A stretch of DNA of 11,063 nt from Bacteroidales bacterium (GCA_007122505.1 SKTQ01000192.1:1-11063), one strand, 5' to 3'. Positions 1 to 6,989 are shown, counted from the first letter of the stretch. The notes: generated by a model from the letters alone, not told the origin. Program-made: numbers and translations.

Positions 1-1382
1 AAACCTGTCTTTCCTGTCATACCGAACGCGGCAATGAGGTTCTGGCAAACGCGCACTGGAACTGGGAGCGGGAGGCATACATTGAGGGGCGTGGTGTGAC
101 TTACCTTGGGAAAAAGAACCTGATCAACAACTTTTGCACAGGTATTTTATCCAACGAAGCCACATGTAACCGCTGCCACATTGGTTATGGCTGGGCCGAC
201 GACAGCTTTGATCACAGCGACCCGTTGAACATCGATTGTTTGATTTGTCACGACAACAGCGGTTTGTATGACAAGCAACGCGGTGGTGCGGGCTATCCCG
301 TTCCCGGTCTTGACTTTCAGACCATCGTACAAAATGTTGGCAGGCCGGAAATGGATAATTGCGGGTACTGCCATTTTTATGGTGGCGGCGGCAATAACGT
401 AAAACACGGAGATCTGGAAAATGCCCTGCTCACCGCATCACGCGACGTAGATATACACATGTCGGTTGAAGGTGGAAATCTGCATTGCATCGATTGCCAT
501 AAAACCACCAACCATCAGATGCTGGGCCGGTATTTTGGCGTATCCAGCGACAATACCATGCGGGCAACCTGTGAAGACTGCCATACCAGCATGCCCCATG
601 TGGACCGGATTCTGAATGAGCATGTGGTAACCGTTGCCTGCCAAACATGCCATATACCTGTATATGCCAAGGTAAACCCCACCAAGATGCACTGGGACTG
701 GTCAACAGCCACCGACAGGATTGACGGGCAGCCCTATGAAATCATCGATACGCTGGGTAATTTGCTATACACTTCTGCCAAAGGAGACTTTCACTGGGTT
801 CAGAATGCCGTGCCGAGCTATGTTTGGTTCAACGGTACGGCCGACCATCATCTGATCTCCGATATCATTGGTGAAAATGACAGTGTGATCTTTATCAACA
901 CCCTCTTTGGTGAAGCCGGCGATCCCAATTCGCGCATCTATCCGGTAAAAATTCATACCGGACGCCAGCCCTACGACATCGAGTATCGCACCATCATACA
1001 GGCCAAGCTGTGGGATAAAGACCCCGGGATGGGGGCACTCTGGGTTGATCTCGAATGGGAAGAAGCCCTGGCTGCAGGTATGGAATATGTGGGAATGCCC
1101 TTTTCCGGTCAATGGGACTTTATCGACTCCAAAATGTTCCTGATGGTCAACCATATGGTTTCACCTGCCGATCAGGCCCTTACATGTGAAGACTGTCATA
1201 CCCGTACCGGAGGGCGCCTGGCAGGCATAGAAGGTGTTTACATACCGGCGCAAACCACCAATGCCGCCGTTGATTACTTCGGCATCATGATGCTGCTTTT
1301 TGCCGGTGCAGGTGTATGCGTACACGCGATTCTCCGATATCTTGCCTGGAAAAGAAGAATAAAAAAACCGGTATCAGCCTGA
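1..1382 (+). CDS. Octaheme c-type cytochrome, tetrathionate reductase (OTR) family, membrane-anchored; 5' end missing
   Basis: The frame is open from the window edge (first whole codon at base 3), so the true start lies upstream. A GTG at 96 would cut off the first haem site and is not the start. Eight CxxCH haem motifs are visible: CLSCH (6-20), CNRCH (165-179), CLICH (237-251), CGYCH (360-374), CIDCH (486-500), CEDCH (570-584), CQTCH (639-653) and CEDCH (1185-1199). The count, the spacing with a long gap before the last site, and the neighbours fit octaheme tetrathionate reductase-type cytochromes. Characterised members are periplasmic and reduce tetrathionate, and also nitrite or hydroxylamine in vitro. 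The C-terminus (about 1260-1345) is one hydrophobic helix followed by KRRIKK, which should anchor the enzyme to the inner membrane with the haems outside. The adjoining cytochrome b is the likely electron donor. The sulfur genes downstream favour a sulfur substrate, but the direction and substrate are inferred. A haem upstream of the window cannot be excluded. Confidence 0.9.
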   Translation, partial: TCLSCHTERGNEVLANAHWNWEREAYIEGRGVTYLGKKNLINNFCTGILSNEATCNRCHIGYGWADDSFDHSDPLNIDCLICHDNSGLYDKQRGGAGYPVPGLDFQTIVQNVGRPEMDNCGYCHFYGGGGNNVKHGDLENALLTASRDVDIHMSVEGGNLHCIDCHKTTNHQMLGRYFGVSSDNTMRATCEDCHTSMPHVDRILNEHVVTVACQTCHIPVYAKVNPTKMHWDWSTATDRIDGQPYEIIDTLGNLLYTSAKGDFHWVQNAVPSYVWFNGTADHHLISDIIGENDSVIFINTLFGEAGDPNSRIYPVKIHTGRQPYDIEYRTIIQAKLWDKDPGMGALWVDLEWEEALAAGMEYVGMPFSGQWDFIDSKMFLMVNHMVSPADQALTCEDCHTRTGGRLAGIEGVYIPAQTTNAAVDYFGIMMLLFAGAGVCVHAILRYLAWKRRIKKPVSA

Positions 1383-1446
1383 TAAAACATCTTCAAACAA
1401 AAAAAAAAAAATTAAAAGATATAGCTTGATCATAAATCATTCTGCC

Positions 1447-2115
1447 ATGCAAAAAGTCTATTTATACTCACGATACGAAAGATTCTGGCATTGGACCCAG
1501 GCCTTCCTGATATTGTTCCTTGCGCTTACCGGCTTTGAAATTCACGGTTCATTCCGGCTCTTTGGGTTTGAAAATGCTGTACACCTGCACAACAATGCAG
1601 CGTGGATACTGATCGTACTGATCATCTTTACCATCTTCTGGCATTTTACAACCGGCGAGTGGAGACAATACCTGCCAACAGCGGAAAATCTCCGGGCACA
1701 GATGGCATATTACGTTACCGGTATTTTTCGCAATGCGCCTCATCCCACAAAGAAAAGCAGCCTCAGCAAACTCAATCCCATGCAACGACTGGTTTACCTC
1801 GGACTGAAGGTCGTGTTTATTCCTGTAATGGTTATTTCGGGACTCTTGTATATGTTTTACCGCTATCAACTGGATGGAGCCATCACCTCACTGGGCATCG
1901 GAAACCTGAATCTGATCGCTTATACCCATACGCTCGGTGCCTATATTCTGCTGGCTTTTGTTATCGTACATGTTTACCTGATCACAACCGGGCATACGCT
2001 CACTTCCAATTTGAAAGCAATGATCACCGGGTGGGAAGAGCTTGAAGAAGAGGAAGTGGAAAAAGCAGTTGCCATAGAAGAAAAAAAAGACTCCGTCCAA
2101 ATTGACCGATCATAA
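1447..2115 (+). CDS. Four-helix cytochrome b (b561/Ni-hydrogenase cytochrome b type), probable quinol partner of the octaheme cytochrome
   Basis: The ATG at 1447 gives MQKVYLYSRYERFWHW, the usual opening of this family. A TTG at 1426 would add seven unconserved residues. The protein of 222 residues has four hydrophobic helices: about residues 15-32, 45-65, 115-137 and 160-182. Histidines suited to b-haem ligation lie in RFWHWTQ, AVHLHNNA, FWHFTTGEW, YTHTLG and VHVYLITTGH. Family members pass electrons between the quinone pool and a periplasmic partner. Gene order makes the octaheme cytochrome 64 bases upstream the obvious partner. A hydrophilic, glutamate-rich tail (EELEEEEVEK) follows the last helix. 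The upstream gap holds a run of A but no clear promoter, so cotranscription is likely. The identity of the partner is inferred from position only. Confidence 0.88.
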   Translation: MQKVYLYSRYERFWHWTQAFLILFLALTGFEIHGSFRLFGFENAVHLHNNAAWILIVLIIFTIFWHFTTGEWRQYLPTAENLRAQMAYYVTGIFRNAPHPTKKSSLSKLNPMQRLVYLGLKVVFIPVMVISGLLYMFYRYQLDGAITSLGIGNLNLIAYTHTLGAYILLAFVIVHVYLITTGHTLTSNLKAMITGWEELEEEEVEKAVAIEEKKDSVQIDRS

Positions 2116-2130
2116 AAAAAAGTTTAAAAC

Positions 2131-3225
2131 ATGGACATCAAAATGCAAAGAATACCATATAGAACAGCAGGAAACATGCTGCTTATTTTTCTTTTTTTTC
2201 TGCTGGCGGCCTGTACCGGCAAAAAACAGCCTGCAGAACCCGTTCCTTCAAAAGAAAAGACAGCTACCCTGCTGCAATACCTTGAAGAAAACGGCAACCT
2301 GCTGAACAGTCCGGCTTTGCCGGCTTTGATCAATGCCGATGATCTTTTCAGATTGCTGCATGCACAGAATGTTCACATCATTGATGTACGGCCCCTGGAT
2401 GCATACCGTGAAGGACACATCCAACACAGCATCCATGTAAGGCCTTCCCAAATACTCGACCACTTTGAACAGGTCATAGACCCCGGTAGTTTTGACCTCA
2501 TTGTGCTGGTGTGCGAGAATGCCATGACCAGTGCGTATGTAAACTCGGTTTTGCTGATGCTGGGCTACAACAATGTGTTGACCTTGCGCTACGGGTTAAG
2601 CAGTTGGGACAGTGACATTGCTGACGGCAACTGGCTGGGGGCCATGAGCGACCATATGGAAGGCCGGTTGGTGTTTCAGGATAACCCCAAAGGTCCTGCA
2701 GGAGATTTGCCGGCCATTACCACCGGCGAAACCAATGGCTATCGTATTCTCAGGGCCAGGGCACGGAAAGTGCTTCAGGAGCACATTCCCGGAAGTATGG
2801 TTTCAATCAATGAACTGATGGAAAGACCGGAAGATTTTTATATCATAAACTACTGGCCCAGGGCGTTATACGAAGCAGGTCACTTGCCGGGTGCTATCCA
2901 GTATACACCCAAATCGTCATTGCACAGCAATCAGTACATACATACACTTCCAACCGATAAGCCCATTGTCCTCTATTGCTTTACAGGGCATCACAGCGCT
3001 TATGTAACCCCTTTTCTGCGGATGTTGGGTTACGACGCCTATAATCTTCCTTACGGAGCCAACTCTTTTATTCATACAACCATGTTAACCACCCAGGTGG
3101 CAACACGGTCATTTACCGAGGCAAGCATCCATCATTTTCCCTTGGTGGGTAAGGATCACTCAGAGCTTTTGGTCCCTGAAAAAGAAGAGGAAGAAAGCGC
3201 TGTTCCCATCATTGGCGGTTGTTAA
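2131..3225 (+). CDS. Lipoprotein with two rhodanese domains and a C-terminal IIGGC tail
   Basis: The ATG at 2131 lies 15 bases after the cytochrome b stop; a second in-frame ATG at 2143 is also possible. The protein has 364 residues. A hydrophobic signal ends in a lipobox, LAAC, with Cys28 as the lipid-modified residue, so the mature protein should be tethered outside the inner membrane. Rhodanese domain 1 (about 65-165) contains IIDVRPLDAYREGHI and a candidate active-site Cys128 in the loop CENAMTS. Domain 2 (about 215-320) contains YEAGHLPGAI and Cys283 in the loop CFTGHHS. Rhodaneses carry sulfane sulfur as a cysteine persulfide, so both domains look competent. A charged linker, EKEEEES, is followed by the terminal VPIIGGC with Cys364. 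That tail recurs on two neighbouring proteins. The only cysteines seen are 28, 128, 283 and 364. Probable role: accepting or handing on sulfane sulfur in the periplasm. The substrate is unknown. Confidence 0.88.
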   Translation: MDIKMQRIPYRTAGNMLLIFLFFLLAACTGKKQPAEPVPSKEKTATLLQYLEENGNLLNSPALPALINADDLFRLLHAQNVHIIDVRPLDAYREGHIQHSIHVRPSQILDHFEQVIDPGSFDLIVLVCENAMTSAYVNSVLLMLGYNNVLTLRYGLSSWDSDIADGNWLGAMSDHMEGRLVFQDNPKGPAGDLPAITTGETNGYRILRARARKVLQEHIPGSMVSINELMERPEDFYIINYWPRALYEAGHLPGAIQYTPKSSLHSNQYIHTLPTDKPIVLYCFTGHHSAYVTPFLRMLGYDAYNLPYGANSFIHTTMLTTQVATRSFTEASIHHFPLVGKDHSELLVPEKEEEESAVPIIGGC

Positions 3226-3254
3226 AACAAGATATTGCTGAAACATAAAAAACA

Positions 3255-3776
3255 ATGCATATGAGTACTATTCGCAACAATTACATGAACCCTTACCTGG
3301 CGGGCTTTCTGCTGGGCATGGTGTTGCTGGCATCATACATGATCGCGGGCAGGGGGCTTGGAGCCAGCGGTGCGGCCCGCAGTGTGGTGGTTACCACCGT
3401 GGCCTCGGCAGCACCCGAATATGCTGAACAATCACCTTTTTATGCGGAATATTTCGCAGGCGTTAATCCTATGGGATCATGGCTGGTCTTTCTGGTCATC
3501 GGCGTGATACTCGGTGCTTTTCTAAGCGGTGCCATGTCTAACAGGATGCGTTTTTCCGTCGATCGCGGCCCCAACATCAGGGTGCGGACCCGCATGTTTT
3601 TTGCCCTCGGCGGCGGATTGCTTTTCGGACTGGGGGCACAGTTTGGAAGGGGATGTACCAGCGGCTCTGCCCTTAGCGGCATGGCCGTGCTATCCACAGG
3701 AGGTATACTGACCATGATGGCCATTTTTGGCACAGGATATCTCATTGCCTACTTTTTCAGAAAACTATGGACCTAA
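3255..3776 (+). CDS. YeeE/YedE-family half permease (thiosulfate/sulfur transporter, first half)
   Basis: ATG codons at 3255 and 3261 are both possible starts; both follow an A-rich leader. The protein has about 173 residues with four hydrophobic segments (about 11-33, 74-95, 112-133 and 140-168). It carries the family signature GRGCTSGSALSG with Cys134. In full-length YeeE/TsuA thiosulfate transporters, membrane-buried conserved cysteines in such motifs line the path of the substrate. This protein has only one of the two repeated halves; the other half is the next gene. Together they probably make one transporter of thiosulfate or another sulfur species. The stretch between helices 1 and 2 (residues about 35-70) is longer and more polar than the rest. 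It has no C-terminal IGGC tail, unlike three of its operon neighbours. Confidence 0.87.
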   Translation: MHMSTIRNNYMNPYLAGFLLGMVLLASYMIAGRGLGASGAARSVVVTTVASAAPEYAEQSPFYAEYFAGVNPMGSWLVFLVIGVILGAFLSGAMSNRMRFSVDRGPNIRVRTRMFFALGGGLLFGLGAQFGRGCTSGSALSGMAVLSTGGILTMMAIFGTGYLIAYFFRKLWT

Positions 3777-3791
3777 CAAAAACCAACACCT

Positions 3792-5018
3792 ATGGCACCC
3801 CTCATACCACAAGGAATCATCAATCCTGAACTGACCCTGTTCTTTGCCCTTTTACTGGGTATAGGATTTGGCTATGTGCTGGAGCAAGCCGGATTTTCAT
3901 CGGCAAAAAAACTTGCCGGCGTATTTTATGGTTACGATTTTGTTGTATTGCGCGTGTTCTTTACAGCCGGCATCACAGCCATGACAGGCATCCTGTTCTT
4001 CAGCTACCTTGGGTGGCTCGACATGAATTTCGTTTTCGTCAACCCAACCTTTTTGTACTCCGCCATCCTGGGGGGAGTCATCATGGGTTTCGGGTTTATC
4101 ATGGGCGGATACTGTCCGGGAACCGGCATCGTTGCAGCCGTAACCGGTAAAACTGACGCCATGGTGTTTGTCATCGGCATGTTTATCGGCATATTTGTCT
4201 TCGGTCATTTTTACCAAAGTTTTGAATCCATCTATACCGGACATTTTCTTGGAAACATTTTTGTTTACGACTCTTTAGGCATGTCACGGGCATGGTTTGC
4301 CTTGCTGCTGGCAGTGGTCGCCATCATGGCATTTACCATTACCCAGATGATCGAAGACCGCATCAACAAGGTGTCGCCGGAGCAAATCAAAACCCGGCCT
4401 TCTTATATGTTGCCGTCCTTTTTGCTGGTCATTGCACTGGTTGTTTTTCTTTTCCTTCCGGAAGAAAGAAGGAGCAATATGCGTGAAGCCAGGCCATCTG
4501 AACTGCTGGCACAAGTGCATGATAACGAAGCCTACATAAGTACGCACCGTGTTATTCTGGAAATCAAAAACGGACGCGATGAACTCATTCTGATCGACAC
4601 CCGCGAGCAGTCTGAGTTTGAAAGGTTCACCCTGCCGGGAGCCATCAACATCAGGGCAGATGAAATTCTGCAGCGTCACTGGCGACCACTATTCAACCAG
4701 GATCACCGGCAAAAAGTCTTTTTTGGTAACGGCAACAGCAGCGCCATGCAAGCCTGGTTCACGGCGGCAAGAGCCGGCTACGACAATGTGTATATTCTCA
4801 ATGGCGGGCTAAACAGGATGTTCAGCGAATTGTTCGTTGATGCGGAAATGCCCGATACAACCGCTTACAACCTGCAGGACAGGTCCAACGCCCGGTTCCT
4901 TTATGAAGCCAGGCAGTTCTTCCTGGAGGGCGGCCTGGTTGATGAACAAGCCGACAGAAGACAAAGAATAAAAGCACCGGAAGAATCAGAAATTATTCCG
5001 GTAATTGGTGGTTGTTAA
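3792..5018 (+). CDS. YeeE/YedE half permease fused to a degenerate rhodanese domain, with a C-terminal VIGGC tail
   Basis: The ATG at 3792 lies 15 bases after the previous stop. The protein has 408 residues. Residues about 1-195 are a YeeE/YedE half with several helices and the signature GGYCPGTG (Cys108), complementing the GRGCTSG half encoded just upstream. One further helix (about 203-221) leads to a soluble rhodanese-like domain (about 245-355) with LILIDTREQSEFERF, LPGAINI and VYILNGGLNRM. Where rhodaneses have their catalytic cysteine, the loop reads FFGNGNSSA with Gly312, so the domain should not form a persulfide itself. A hydrophilic linker ends in IPVIGGC (Cys408). Only two cysteines exist, one in the pore motif and one at the very end. 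This fits a tail that brings sulfur to or from the transporter. Which side of the membrane the rhodanese domain faces is not settled by the sequence, because charges flanking the last helix are mixed. Confidence 0.87.
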   Translation: MAPLIPQGIINPELTLFFALLLGIGFGYVLEQAGFSSAKKLAGVFYGYDFVVLRVFFTAGITAMTGILFFSYLGWLDMNFVFVNPTFLYSAILGGVIMGFGFIMGGYCPGTGIVAAVTGKTDAMVFVIGMFIGIFVFGHFYQSFESIYTGHFLGNIFVYDSLGMSRAWFALLLAVVAIMAFTITQMIEDRINKVSPEQIKTRPSYMLPSFLLVIALVVFLFLPEERRSNMREARPSELLAQVHDNEAYISTHRVILEIKNGRDELILIDTREQSEFERFTLPGAINIRADEILQRHWRPLFNQDHRQKVFFGNGNSSAMQAWFTAARAGYDNVYILNGGLNRMFSELFVDAEMPDTTAYNLQDRSNARFLYEARQFFLEGGLVDEQADRRQRIKAPEESEIIPVIGGC

Positions 5019-5033
5019 AAAAAAGTGAGCAAA

Positions 5034-5633
5034 ATGAAAAATTCAACCCTGAACAACAGCGCAATTTTATTTTTCACGGTACTTATGGTTGCTGTTATCT
5101 TTTGCGCTGTCACGTCCCGGAATTACCAGATCAGCAACCGTGCCACAGCAGGTAAAGTAATGTCCGATGCTTTTGTTTCCTATGAAAGCCTGTATTATGA
5201 TTATCTGCAAAACATCGATCACGGCACCCTTCTTGTTGATCTGAGACAACCTGCCTATTATGATGTAAGCCACCTGGAAGGCGCCCACAACATTCCTTTT
5301 GATGAATTGCTGAAGCGCAATCACCAGAGAAAGCTGAAAAAGTATGATCACATCCTGCTGTATGCCGACCAGGAGCAGCTATCGGTGGCGGCACAGATGG
5401 TATTGCTGGGCACCGGTATCGAAAACGTGCGCGTGATTCCCGGAACCTTTGCCAGCATTATGCAATATGTGGTGGAAACATTTGACCCATCTAAAGCTTT
5501 CTACGGCGAGGACAAAGCCCGTTGGGATCATCAGCGGTTTATGCCCATTGGCAGCGGAGAAACAAAAGCACAGCCGGAAAGATCCCCTTCAAGGGAAATC
5601 AGAGAAACAGGTGCAGTAATCGGCGGATGCTGA
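5034..5633 (+). CDS. Membrane-anchored rhodanese-like protein lacking the catalytic cysteine, with a C-terminal VIGGC tail
   Basis: The ATG at 5034 is preferred over an in-frame GTG at 5025; the choice does not affect the domains. The protein has 199 residues. One N-terminal hydrophobic helix (about 9-27) acts as a signal anchor, which should place the rest in the periplasm. Its Cys24 lies within the helix and does not fit a lipobox (VIFC). The rhodanese-like domain (about 50-150) shows LLVDLRQPAYYDVSHLEGAHNIPF. The catalytic loop position reads ILLYADQEQLS, with Ala111 where cysteine is expected. A P/E/R-rich linker follows, then TGAVIGGC ending in Cys199, the only cysteine outside the membrane helix. 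It is the last gene of the sulfur operon. It probably acts as a carrier or docking partner rather than as a classic sulfurtransferase; this is inferred. Confidence 0.82.
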   Translation: MKNSTLNNSAILFFTVLMVAVIFCAVTSRNYQISNRATAGKVMSDAFVSYESLYYDYLQNIDHGTLLVDLRQPAYYDVSHLEGAHNIPFDELLKRNHQRKLKKYDHILLYADQEQLSVAAQMVLLGTGIENVRVIPGTFASIMQYVVETFDPSKAFYGEDKARWDHQRFMPIGSGETKAQPERSPSREIRETGAVIGGC

Positions 5634-5646
5634 AAATTTAAACAAA

Positions 5647-5680
5647 CGGCTTGGCTGGCAAATGCAAAGCCGCGGATTTT
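5647..5680. terminator. Possible weak bidirectional terminator between convergent genes
   Basis: CGGCTT (5647-5652) is complementary to AAGCCG (5667-5672), with a 14-base loop that can add two inner pairs. T-rich sequence follows on both sides: GGATTTTAT on the + strand, and TTTGTTT read from the - strand. The site lies between the stop of the sulfur operon (5633) and that of the TPR gene (5690), where a shared terminator is expected. The stem is short, so the call is tentative. Confidence 0.3.
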
Positions 5681-5689
5681 ATGCAACTG

Positions 5690-6376
5690 TCAAAAATCAT
5701 CATCCGCATCTTCTTCTTGCTGAGCTTTCCGAAATTGTTCAAGAAAAAGCTTGTCAAGCAACAATGCCTGCTTAAGATCCTTCACGGCATCCTTGTCGTT
5801 CTTGCTGAGAAATGCCGCTTCGGCCCTTGCCATGTAAGTGGTTGCCCTTTTGTTATCCAGCTTTAATGCCACATCAAAATATTTGATCGATCTGTTGGGG
5901 TCTTTCATGTAGAGAGCCACAATGCCCTTACCCAACCAGGCAATGGCACAGGACTTATCTATGTCAACCGCTTTCTCAAAAGCAACTGCCGCATTCTCAT
6001 AGTCCTCCATGACCCAGTATATACCACCCAGGTCACACCAGGCTTCCACATTTACCGCATCCAGATTGGTAAGCTTTTGCAAGTCTTTTAGCGCCTCGTC
6101 ATAATCTTCACTGGCTCCATACACCATAGCCCTGGTGTGGTAGTATTTTGTGTTTGACTTGTCCTTTTTTATCAGAGCTGACAATGCTTCCAGTGCCGGC
6201 TCATAATCTTCAATCCTGAAAAGTGAACATGCCTGTCCATACATCGCTTCCTGATCCTCACCCTCCGAAAGGATCTCTTCGAATAACTCCAGTGAGCGAT
6301 CATAATCCTTTTTGGTAAATGCTGTCCAGGCTCGCGTAAGCAGGGTACCCCTGTCAGGTCTGGTCTGATTTGCCAT
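5690..6376 (-). CDS. Tetratricopeptide (TPR) repeat protein
   Basis: Read on the - strand, ATG at 6376 gives MANQTRPDRG; a TTG two codons earlier (6382) is a less likely start. The protein has 228 residues with no signal peptide or membrane helix, so it is probably cytoplasmic. Six TPR units of about 34 residues run through nearly the whole length (starting near residues 11, 43, 77, 111, 145 and 179). Each has the W/Y-LG-Y-A-F-A-P pattern, for example AWCDLGGIYWVMEDYENAAVAFEKAVDID. The end is very acidic (EEDADDDF). TPR arrays bind proteins; the partner cannot be told. The gene runs convergent to the sulfur operon and divergent from sucA, so neither neighbour suggests a shared role. Confidence 0.85.
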   Translation of the reverse strand: MANQTRPDRGTLLTRAWTAFTKKDYDRSLELFEEILSEGEDQEAMYGQACSLFRIEDYEPALEALSALIKKDKSNTKYYHTRAMVYGASEDYDEALKDLQKLTNLDAVNVEAWCDLGGIYWVMEDYENAAVAFEKAVDIDKSCAIAWLGKGIVALYMKDPNRSIKYFDVALKLDNKRATTYMARAEAAFLSKNDKDAVKDLKQALLLDKLFLEQFRKAQQEEDADDDF

Positions 6377-6417
6377 ATGCAATTGTGTTTGAAATGTTTT
6401 TATTCAAAAACCGGTTC

Positions 6418-6425
6418 CAAATGTA
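6418..6425 (-). promoter_or_regulatory. Candidate Bacteroidota -7 box for the TPR gene
   Basis: The + strand reads CAAATGTA, which on the - strand is TACATTTG, a match to the Bacteroidota -7 consensus TAnnTTTG. It lies 42 bases upstream of the TPR start codon. No convincing -33 TTTG element was seen, so the call rests on one box and its position. Confidence 0.4.
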
Positions 6426-6631
6426 CATGATTTTTTTTTGTTTTACCACCATCGTTTTGCCTGACAGTTTTTCAATATTTTTTTCTTTATGACATGTTGC
6501 CTGCGAATGGCTTAGGGTTGCGACATCTCTAACACGTAGTAAATTAATATATTCAGACCTCCTGATCCTACCATTGAATATCAATTAGCTACAACTCTTA
6601 TGTCGCAAATATGGTAATATCGCGATTTATT

Positions 6632-6681
6632 TAAGGGTTTTATAAGCTCCTAACCTGTCAATCTGTTTTATAAAACCTTTA
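6632..6681. repeat. 14-bp inverted repeat with 22-base loop
   Basis: Bases 6632-6645 pair with 6668-6681: GGTTTTATAA (6636-6645) is a perfect reverse complement of TTATAAAACC (6668-6677). The stem extends outward by one G-T and three A-T pairs. The right arm overlaps GTTTTATAAAAC, itself a palindrome. It abuts the CTTTG repeat that follows. It could be a transcription-linked hairpin or the end of a small intergenic element; nothing decides between these. Confidence 0.6.
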
Positions 6682-6749
6682 TTCTTTGTGTTTTTCTTTG
6701 CGCCCTTTGCGCCTTTGCGGTGAAAAAATTTTACCACTAAGACACGGAG
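6682..6749. repeat. Intergenic CTTTGCG-type repeat with palindromic partner arm
   Basis: The sequence contains a degenerate series of CTTTG units (TTCTTTGTG, TTTCTTTGCG, CCCTTTGCG, CCTTTGCGG). It then has an AT centre (6722-6732) and a partner arm ACCACTAAGACACGGAG (6733-6749). The arm at 6705-6721 can pair with 6733-6749 at 13 of 17 positions, counting two G-T pairs. From memory, similar 'CTTTGTG/CTTTGCG...GGTGAA' repeats are scattered between genes in many bacteria. They are often mistranslated as small proteins, as here in the - strand peptide HRKGAKGAKK. Confidence 0.6.
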
Positions 6750-6893
6750 GACTGCACTCAGTTTATCGAAGTGGCACACAGGATACAAAAAATGCGACAC
6801 CAAGAACTGCGACAGATCAGGAGTTCTGATATTAATGATGATCAGGTTTTCAATCAAATCATAACAATTTCAAGGTACAGAACATTTTTCCAC

Positions 6894-6901
6894 TATTTTT
6901 G
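6894..6901 (+). promoter_or_regulatory. Candidate Bacteroidota -7 box for sucAB
   Basis: TATTTTTG matches TAnnTTTG and lies 88 bases before the sucA ATG, within the divergent spacer. A weak -33-like TTTC occurs at 6868-6871, with a spacing of 22 bases. Transcription from it would produce a leader of roughly 80 bases for a sucA-sucB message. Confidence 0.4.
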
Positions 6902-6989
6902 TATAACTATTGAAAAGACGAATATTGCACAGCATAAGCCTGAAGCGTTCACAGTGCTGTTTTGAACCATTTTTTTGATCCTGTTGAAT

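Larger units (their letters stand above)
6383..6989. other. Gene-free divergent spacer between the TPR gene and sucA
   Basis: About 600 AT-rich bases separate two divergent genes. No open frame here resembles a protein; the longest - strand frame (6627-6857) merely translates a nucleotide repeat. The spacer holds a candidate promoter for the TPR gene at its left end, an inverted repeat and a CTTTGCG-type repeat in the middle, and a candidate sucA promoter near its right end. No tRNA or recognisable riboswitch was seen. Confidence 0.6.

Noticed and set aside
96..98. GTG as the start of the octaheme cytochrome
   Set aside because: The frame is open upstream to the window edge and contains the haem motif CLSCH at 6-20, so the gene starts outside the window.
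1399..1412. Poly-A run as a slippage or frameshift site
   Set aside because: It lies after the stop of the octaheme gene and before the cytochrome b start, so no reading frame crosses it.
3774..3791. The YeeE halves as one gene broken by a stop (the second half is in the same frame after the stop and five codons)
   Set aside because: The second half has its own well-placed ATG and family start, and separately encoded halves are known in this family, so a natural two-gene arrangement is more likely than a nonsense mutation.
5076..5110. Lipobox in the membrane-anchored rhodanese-like protein (Cys24)
   Set aside because: The residues before the cysteine are VIF, which do not fit the lipobox, and the helix reads as a plain signal anchor.
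6682..6721. CRISPR-like short repeats (CTTTG units)
   Set aside because: The units are only about 8-10 bases, degenerate and without spacers, and no cas genes are nearby.
6803..6827. AGAACT...AGTTCT inverted repeat ahead of sucA as an operator
   Set aside because: The arms are only six bases in AT-rich sequence, upstream of the candidate promoter, and resemble no known operator.
6627..6857. Small - strand protein of 76 residues
   Set aside because: Its middle (HRKGAKGAKK) is the translation of the CTTTGCG nucleotide repeat, and nothing else supports coding.
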